Source: Silurus meridionalis (Eukaryota; Chordata; Actinopteri; Siluriformes; Siluridae). Taken from it: DNA of 64,000 nt. Every line of letters starts with the position of its first letter. Within the stretch, counting starts at the first letter, position 1. Made by a program: the position numbers and the translations under genes. The notes beneath the pieces are model-generated. The model was not told where the DNA came from. It made no database searches and saw only the letters and a program-made list of their open reading frames with translations. Location: the NCBI RefSeq assembly GCF_014805685.1, contig NC_060890.1, positions 21,956,000 to 22,019,999 on the forward strand. Reading direction: 5' to 3'. Positions 57,169-64,000 of this stretch are shown here, piece by piece.

Positions 57169-59484
57169 TGCTCAACTGATTAGTTAGTGAGTCTAATTAC
57201 CTCACTCATTTGTGATATAAAAATATATATATTTTTTAAATCTTTAAAATTGATCTAATCCAGTGAACAGTTTGAGGCTTTGTGCACTGCCATCTGTACT
57301 CATTGTGTAAACTCTTTCCTGCTTTGATGACGATGCAGGAGCATTACGAAAAACGTTGACAAACACTATCTGATTACAAATCGAGCTGATAAAACAACTC
57401 GATCAAATAGTGAGTGCAAGCAACTGACTGTTTTTACCATCACACTTGTTACTGGCTCCTTACACACTATTGTGTTAATGATCCTTGCAGGCTGAGGCCA
57501 ATGACCACACTTATAAATTTTCGTTTGTAAACACATATTTTCCTCTCTGCTTTGGCCTTCTGTCCACATGGAGACAGCGTTTTGACCAATACTCTCCAAG
57601 AAAGATTTTGAAAAGTTGACGCATTTTTAGTCATGTGGCTCAGCCTTTTATTGACATTGCTGCAACGTTTCACAGAGCCAGAAAGTAAATAAATGCCAGG
57701 GGAAATGAATAATTAATAAATAAAAGCAGATCGAAGCGTCTTACGTTTTACTAATAGACAGTACAGAGATGTAAGCATTTTCAGACGGGAAACGATTGAA
57801 AATAATAGTGTGGACGCAGAGCAGAGCGTTATTAAAAGTCCATTTTCAGTTTATCCAGATTAGTGTAGATGAACCGTAGCCTGGGACACCAATCTACGGT
57901 TAGAAAAATCTATCATGTCTTTCTGGGTTTTCTCAAAGTAGATAATACTAGCAAAAGAAAACCAATTCATAACCATTTCTTAAAAAAAAAATGTATTAGC
58001 AAGAACAATATGATCAGGATGGAAGTGATGTAAGACCAAACCAAACATGTCACTGCTAATGCTAATGGCAACGAAACTTGCTTTACGAAGATAGACACAT
58101 AGAACAAATATCTAAAAGCAACCAAAACTCTTCTATTGTGTGTTATTGTTGTTGATGTCTTTGTTTTGTGTACACAGACTGAAGCGGTACACTTTGGATG
58201 GCAAAGCATGTTCTCAAAGCCAGAAGCACAACTCCCACATCTGATTACATAAAGTTTCAGCTCCTAAACTGGTAAAAAAAAAAACAACAAAAAAAAAACA
58301 GGTCTTTTCAGAGAGAGAGAAGGAGAGGGAAAAAGGAGGATGTCGAGAGAATGATAAGGAAAGAGAAACAAAAGGAGATGTCCCAACAAGCAGAAGAAGG
58401 AGTGGAAGAACATGGAATCCAATGTTAAAAACTGCACCCTGTTCATCGCAGTTTAATGTATTTGAGGTTTAGATCCATTTCGCAAAGGAAGAACATCAGT
58501 GGATGAAACCATTGGTTTCAATAGGGTAGCGGCTAAGTGAGGTATCCTAGATCCATGGTTATAAAGTGGGAAACCTGGGGTCCGTGTAGCCAGGGGTAAA
58601 TGGTGGAAGGTCCAGAAGAATACATTTATATGGCTCCAATAATTAGCACAATGTATGCATTTAAAAAAGGCAATTATCATAATCAGGAAAACATGCTAGT
58701 ACACACCCGACATTTATGTCTCAGGCGATAACTGGGAAGCCTGAAGGTCAAAGGACACATCTGGGCTCCCTTTTATTTCAATATGTTCACCCAATCAACC
58801 TGAATAAAGCTAAATTGATTGAATTCTGAGTGTCATTATGCTGGGGAAAGCTTGAGGCATCAGGCCGGGAATCGAATGCACTATAAAATGATCTCAGTAA
58901 TTGGAAACCGCCATCATTTTCTTATTAAGTGAAACAAAATAAAATTGACCTCCTCCCCCACCCCAACTTTGAGCAGAATAAAATGGTAATTTAATTTAAT
59001 AAAGCTGCGATGAAACCAAACAAATGGTAGGCACTGAAATGAACAAGCTCGCACCTGCTCCCTGATTAACTCGCACAACTGAGCATGAACCTCGACACCT
59101 CACACGCTTAGGCAGAGGAAACGGTGTCGAGAAAAAAGCCTGATCATTATTATTTTTTATATTTAGATGTACATCACAAAAACAGAAAACTAATTATCAA
59201 GGAAGCATAGCTATTAAAGAAAACCAAGAATGCAACTCTCCATGTTCAACTGTCTCATCTTTCTACTCCTACACTTTAATATATATATATATAAAATACA
59301 AAAAAATTGGGATTTATAGTGTAGAAGTAACTTCAGAGATCTAGAAAAAATAAATAAGTTATAAAAAGGTTTGATACATGCCTACCTCAATTTTCTGTTC
59401 CTATACATTTATATAACCAAGATCTCTTGATAGTCTTTGTATAGCTGGGATGTATAGTGTAGAAAGAATTTCTGGTATAATAAT
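57169..59484. other. Unique sequence; possible conserved or MITE segments
   Basis: 57480-57900 has several stretches about 'GTCCACATGGAGACAGCG' and 'AGTGTGGACGCAG' that may be a DNA transposon, but clear ends were not found. 58740-59120 is unique and balanced in composition, so it may be conserved. A run at 58272-58300. No exon seen. Confidence 0.3.
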
Positions 59485-59880
59485 TCAATTTAATTCATTC
59501 AATTTTTACTGTATAGCGCTTTTAACAATAAACATTGTCTCAAAGCAGCTTTACACAGATAATGTGGTAATAAAGAATGAATAAGATGTTCTTTATAAGT
59601 GTAAGTTTGTCCCTGATGAATGAACCGGTGTTGACTGTGGTGAAGGAAAAACTCCCTGAGATGGCATAAGGAAGAAACCTCGAGAGGAACCAGACTCAAG
59701 AGGGAAACCATCCTCATCTGGGTTGCACCGAATGTCCATTTTTTACAGATAAACAATGTTGTGGGGTACAGTGATGATGATCAGAAGCAAACTTTAGTCC
59801 TGAGTCAATGTAGCAGATTGTTGACATTAACTACAGTACAAATCCATCCTCAAAGCTCCTGTTCTTACTCCGTAAATACC
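59485..59880 (-). mobile_element. L2-like LINE 3' end, minus strand
   Basis: Inverse of the nested copy at 11376-11903, including GGGGTACAGTGATGATGATC and CAAATCCATCCTCAAAGCTC. Ends with TATAGCGCTTTTAACAATAA near 59512. Confidence 0.88.
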
Positions 59881-60154
59881 AAACCTGAAAGCAGATTATC
59901 AAGTAAGCAAAGCTTTTAAAGGAAATAAAGTATACAAGTGTTTAACTGTCTCAATGTGTAGTGTAGAAGGAACTTCAGGGATCAAGAGTAAAACTGATCA
60001 AATGAATAAAAAAGACCCTGAAGTATAAAAAGGTAAGACAATTGCCTGTCTCAACATTCATTTAAAAAATCTCTAGATCTGTGAATTGGCTCTGTGAATT
60101 GTAAGTTTATGATTATGAACTTATGGGCACTAAACGTATACACTTATTTATACA

Positions 60155-60235
60155 AGATTTATCTGTGTAAAGCCGCTTTGAGACAATGTCCATTCTTGAA
60201 AGTGCTCTACGAATTAAAATGAATTTAACTTATTT
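60155..60235 (+). mobile_element. L2-like LINE tail fragment
   Basis: ATCTGTGTAAAGCCGCTTTG, AGACAATGTCCATTCTTGAA and GTGCTCTACGAATTAAAATG. Confidence 0.75.
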
Positions 60236-60789
60236 ATTCTTTCATTCAATCCCAGTTTGCCTTTTATCAGAAACCATCTTGTGAACACTGAGTTTGAGGT
60301 TGCTGTGTTTCGTGTCTTAGACAGTTACTGTGTCTACTGTCTCCTTTCTCATGTTGTCTTTCGTTTTTTGCACTAAATGTTGCACATGTTCACTTTGTGT
60401 TCAGTTCTGTGTTCCTTTGTTCATTCTGTGTTGCCTGATGTGGCACCTTGGTCTTGGGGAAACTTTCATATCACTGTGTGCATCGTATATGGTTGGAATG
60501 ACAAAGCCTACTTGATACCATCTCACATCTATCTATCTGTCTGTCTGTGAAAATAAATAACCTTTACTCTGTATTGCATGCCCAAATCTGAATACACATT
60601 ATAGATATGGATATTTTATTCTCTGCATAAAGCATGTACATGTACACTAATTAGCACTGCATTCCTTTCCTAATAGTCTATAAAATATACAATTTCATCC
60701 ACAGGCCCTTACGGAGACAAATTCTTGCCCCACTCTTTTTTCTCTAACACACCTGTTTCATCTCTCAACTGATCGCTAATTATCCAATG

Positions 60790-61040
60790 AATCATGTAAA
60801 GATGCAAAACATGAAACTGCACAGGGCAGTGGCCCTGCAGCTCTCCATCTGAGTCACGCTGAGCCGAGTGGATCTGTTTACAGCGCCGTAACGAGAACCA
60901 TGAAAGGCTTTTATGGGCTCCGTCGGAGCTACAGACGTATTAATTATTGCCTTTATTTCAATTATCAGTGTCAGGAAAGCTCTCGTTAGGGCATGGAGAC
61001 CGTGTGAGAGAGCAGCGAGCAAAACATAAAGGTGCTGACT
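60790..61040. promoter_or_regulatory. Candidate conserved non-coding element
   Basis: A unique, compositionally balanced stretch with no transposon similarity and with homeodomain-type sites (ACGTATTAATTATTGCC, TTTCAATTATCAGTG at about 60935-60970). It looks like vertebrate conserved enhancers by character only; no alignment was possible. Confidence 0.25.
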
Positions 61041-61128
61041 GATCATTTAGAACAGCCATGTGCAGGAACATGTAAACAGACAAGCACACGAAACGTGAAC
61101 ACAGGCTAGGGAATGCAAGCTTATGCGT

Positions 61129-61129
<1 letters not shown>

Positions 61130-61174
<45 letters not shown>
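61130..61174. repeat. (CA)n microsatellite
   Basis: About 43 bp of CA. A second short CA tract lies at 61380-61404. Confidence 0.97.
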
Positions 61175-61176
<2 letters not shown>

Positions 61177-61870
61177 CGTGTTTACATAAGGCCTCTTTGC
61201 TCTGCCGATATCTCACACTGGCAGTAGCATAAAAGCTGGATGGTGAGTCGAGGAGCCAAGAGGCAACTTCAAAGGAATGATTAAGAGCGAAGGAAAAAGG
61301 CCCTGCTGCCAATGACCAGAAGGAGCCAAATACCTCTGACATCCATGGTCAGCATAAAAGGCAACAACCCCCACCCTCCCACACAAACACACACACACAC
61401 ACACAATCTTTCAGTAGACAGTAAAATTCTCTATGATGTCCTTAGTGACCACAGGAAGGTCTAGTGCTGTCTGCATTTTACTGATCATCAAACGGACACC
61501 TGGATGTAGCAGAGACGATGTGTCATCTGTTTCGAAATTCTGACTACCGCAGTGCCAAATGCTTCAGGTTTCAGGATTTTCTTAGATGAATTGTATGAAT
61601 AGCACGTTACACATTTTGGAGCTTCTCCTTACAAAAAAGGGAAAATCAAAAACATTTCATGTAATTGGATTTTTTTCGAATGAGTGTCTTACTCATGCAC
61701 TGATTTACTCACCTCACATACATACTGTTTTACTCCCCAGTTCTTTTATACTTCCACTGCTTCACTCACTTGCCAATTAACTCACACACTTTATATATAA
61801 ACAGATACACTGACTCACTGATTTGTGGAATAAATCACTCAGCAATGTATTTCCTCCCTCCCTCCATAAT
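61175..61870. other. Unique sequence, nothing recognised
   Basis: Only the CA tract at 61380-61404 stands out. Confidence 0.5.
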
Positions 61871-62390
61871 CAGTGGTGAACAATAGCAAAGTAAATGTAT
61901 TTCTTTACTGTACTTAAGTAGTTTTTTCATCTGTACTTTATTAAAGTATTTCCATTTAGGGAGACTTTTACTTTAACTTCACTGCATTTCAATGTAAAAT
62001 ATTCATCTTTATCTCCTGACTCCTGAATCTTGACACACACGTGGACTTATTTGCACAATTATTTTAGTAGTTAAAAAGAAGGTTCTGGGCTCATGATAAT
62101 TGAAATAGATTTCAATCAGTGTTTGAGTCATTAATATCGTTCTATTAATAGATCAGTGTGCTCTCAGTTTCACATGAACCGAGTTGATTGAGTAAAGAGT
62201 CTTGTGATAAAAATGATAATAGGAACATTATATCCCTAATAAATTATAGTACTTTGGATACTTAAGTACATTTGAAGGAAAAAACTTTTGTACAAGTGAA
62301 AGTTTAAAGGGAGCATTTTTACTGGAGTCATATTTAAGCGGATCTCTACTTTAACTCAACTACATGGTTTGTTTACTTCGACCACCACTG
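61871..62390. mobile_element. MITE-like element (CAGTGGTG family), copy B
   Basis: Ends CAGTGGTGAACAATAGC and ACTTCGACCACCACTG form a short inverted repeat. ACTGTACTTAAGTAG is near the left end and GATACTTAAGTACATTTG nearer the right. The flanks TCCATAAT and TCCTTGAT are only a weak 8-bp match, so a hAT origin is a guess. Confidence 0.6.
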
Positions 62391-62632
62391 TCCTTGATGC
62401 ACTCGCCCACTTCTCAATCACCGGACTCATGGATTTACACACACTTTCACTAGCTCACTAACTAGATTTAACCACAAACTTCTTACTGATTTACTCATTT
62501 ACTCTCCCACTGATTCACCATCTCAATGATTGTTGCTTACCCAGTCACTGATTTACTTACACTCCTTTACTAATATCTTGATTTGCTGATCCACTCAAAT
62601 ATATGACACATCCCATCCTCTCACTCACTCAC
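62391..62632. other. Low-complexity CTCACTGATT-rich sequence
   Basis: Degenerate repeats of words such as ACTCAC, ACTGATTTACTCA and CTCACTAACT, possibly an old tandem array. Confidence 0.4.
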
Positions 62633-63085
62633 TCAAGTCAAGTTTATTTCTATAGCGCTTTTCACAACAGACATTGTCTCAAAGCAGCTTTACAGAAATC
62701 AACAGTTAAGGTGAACGATGTGTATTTATCTCTGATGAGCAGCCATGGTGACTGTGGCAAGAAAAACTCCCTTAGATGTTATGAGGAAGAAACCTTGAGA
62801 GACTCAAAAGGGGAACCCATCCTCATTTGGGTGACATCAAGAGTCATAAATCTTTAAACCATACAGAACACTGGAGAGAGAGAACTAACATGAGCACTGG
62901 AGTGTGTGATTATAAGTAATGTTCTTTCTACAGTCTTATACAGTCTTTATGGTTATAAAACTAGGAGCTACTGAGCAACTCATAAAATAGCTCAACATTT
63001 GTGATCATCACAGATCCAACACCAGCTTCTCCATGCCAGAGCCTTTAAACACTCCAGGAGGTCCAATGCCAATGTCAGTCTGTAT
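62633..63085 (-). mobile_element. L2-like LINE 3' end, minus strand
   Basis: The + strand begins TCAAGTCAAGTTTATTTCTA, TAGCGCTTTTCACAACAGAC and continues to CACCAGCTTCTCCATGCCAG. It is the complement of 48870-49321, including the stretch AACTAGGAGCTACTGAGC. The same subfamily as the 2.9-kb copy. Confidence 0.9.
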
Positions 63086-64000
63086 TTGATATTCCTAAAT
63101 AGTCACTTGCTGGTCTAGTGTCTTGCTTGCTCAATTAATTACTTGTTCACTGTTTAACTACTGTATAAACCAAAGTGATTATCATTTAAAGAAATCACAA
63201 AGTGCTGCTAAGCACGAACCACTGCTCTTGATCTGAGTATTTTAACCAGTGATGTTTCGTCAGGATCACAGACTTACATTTTAATATATTTTTGTCCATG
63301 AATATGTATTCAATTATTCCCAATAGTCTATTTTCTTCATTTCCTAGCTTTTCTCTCTGGTGTGCTGCTGCAAGGAGCAGCACCACTGAGTATAATTTTA
63401 TGTTGGTGTTTCTTTCCAGTCAGATTTCAGCCATCACATCATGTGTTGCTGGGGTCAAATTAATCTGACGTAAAGCCTCCACAGTCGGCACCTGCAGACT
63501 TTTTAATTTTTTTAGCATAAACGCTAGGTTGCTTGAAGCTGTTGCAGATTGTGAGTTGTTTACTCCAAAGCCCCCAGGCGGTTACTCAATAACGTCTGCA
63601 TTTCCACATTTTTTCTTTGGATAGTCAGAAAAAGCACTAGCTTGCAAACTGCATATGTAACAAACCATATTAGCTCAAATATATTTGTGTTTTAATAGCT
63701 GTTTTTTTTTTCCATTTCGCAATGGCTGACAGAGAAATTTATTCGGTCGCACACTTAAAAGGACTTTTACAAGATGGATTTTTCAAGAAAAGCTGGACAT
63801 TGTGAGGAAAGATCGTTTGTATTTTCTTTCATGTAGAATTTGCACACTTTTTGCCCTAATTTTAAAATCCGCAGGAAAACCACAACCAGCGTAAAAAATG
63901 CAAGGAAAACCATGGTCAATTATGAGGTTAATATTGATGCTTCCACTAGAGGAGATGTATGTGGGCAGTGCAGCTGTGACTACAGTGAAAGGAGACTTGT
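63086..64000. other. Unique sequence, nothing recognised
   Basis: No exon, RNA gene or transposon recognised up to the window end. Confidence 0.5.

Larger units (their letters stand above)
59881..61129. other. Intronic sequence; L2 tail and candidate regulatory element
   Basis: A short L2 tail lies at 60155-60235. CTATCTGTCTGTCTG at 60529-60548. The stretch 60790-61040 is listed separately. No exon found. Confidence 0.5.

Noticed and set aside
57480..57900. DNA transposon around GTCCACATGGAGACAGCG and AGTGTGGACGCAG
   Set aside because: The words look transposon-like, but I could not find paired ends or target duplications.

Overview
This window is non-coding DNA from a teleost fish genome, almost certainly intronic and full of transposable elements. 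The evidence for a fish is the mix of repeats: Tc1, mariner and pogo-like DNA transposons, L2/Rex1-like LINE 3' ends with the familiar 'CGCTATACAAATAAA' tail, RTE-like LINEs ending in 'GTGGCGACCCCTAATGGGAG', tRNA-derived SINEs, and long (TA)n, (CA)n and (GATA)n tracts. A catfish-like fish is possible, but the sequence does not prove it. No prokaryotic features, CRISPR array, rRNA gene or intact mobile-element gene is visible.

The only host coding sequence I can support is one 97-nt exon on the minus strand (13224-13320). It encodes the segment starting [14 protein letters not shown] and ending [12 protein letters not shown], which I recognise as the start of the DEP domain of RGS7 (regulator of G-protein signalling 7). 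It has a good branch point, acceptor and donor. The gene runs right to left, so sequence above about 17 kb would be the intron upstream of this exon and sequence below 13.2 kb the intron downstream. I found no other rgs7 exon.

The exon lies in a 1.9-kb unit present twice in tandem (13160-15072 and 15073-16980). The copies differ, as far as I can read, only by six small indels. One indel removes a base from the second exon copy (15137-15232), shifting its frame and creating a stop. Both unit edges share the 6-bp sequence TGTTCT. This is either a very recent exon duplication or a false duplication in the assembly.

Layout. 1-12.5 kb: Tc1 copies, microsatellites, a SINE with an inverted head, a 470-bp degenerate palindrome, a gutted pogo element, and a Tc1 copy with an L2 inserted in it. 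13.2-17 kb: the duplicated exon unit. 18-32 kb: Tc1-like MITEs, LINE fragments and SINEs, several nested. 32.5-39 kb: a hAT MITE with an 8-bp target duplication and two pogo/Tigger-like elements. 40.3-41.9 kb: a long CTATCC-type tandem array. 46.1-49.7 kb: a hAT-like element split by a 2.9-kb L2 LINE. 50-54.6 kb: compound microsatellites, a deleted mariner, and a tRNA-Glu SINE that shares its tail with the local RTE LINEs. 55.7-63.1 kb: more LINE tails in both orientations, plus stretches that look like conserved non-coding sequence.

Nothing here reads as a new molecular system. The best leads are the duplicated rgs7 exon, the LINE/SINE tail sharing, the short perfect inverted duplications at transposon edges, and the hexamer array. 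All family names come from reading motifs by eye, not from a database search.
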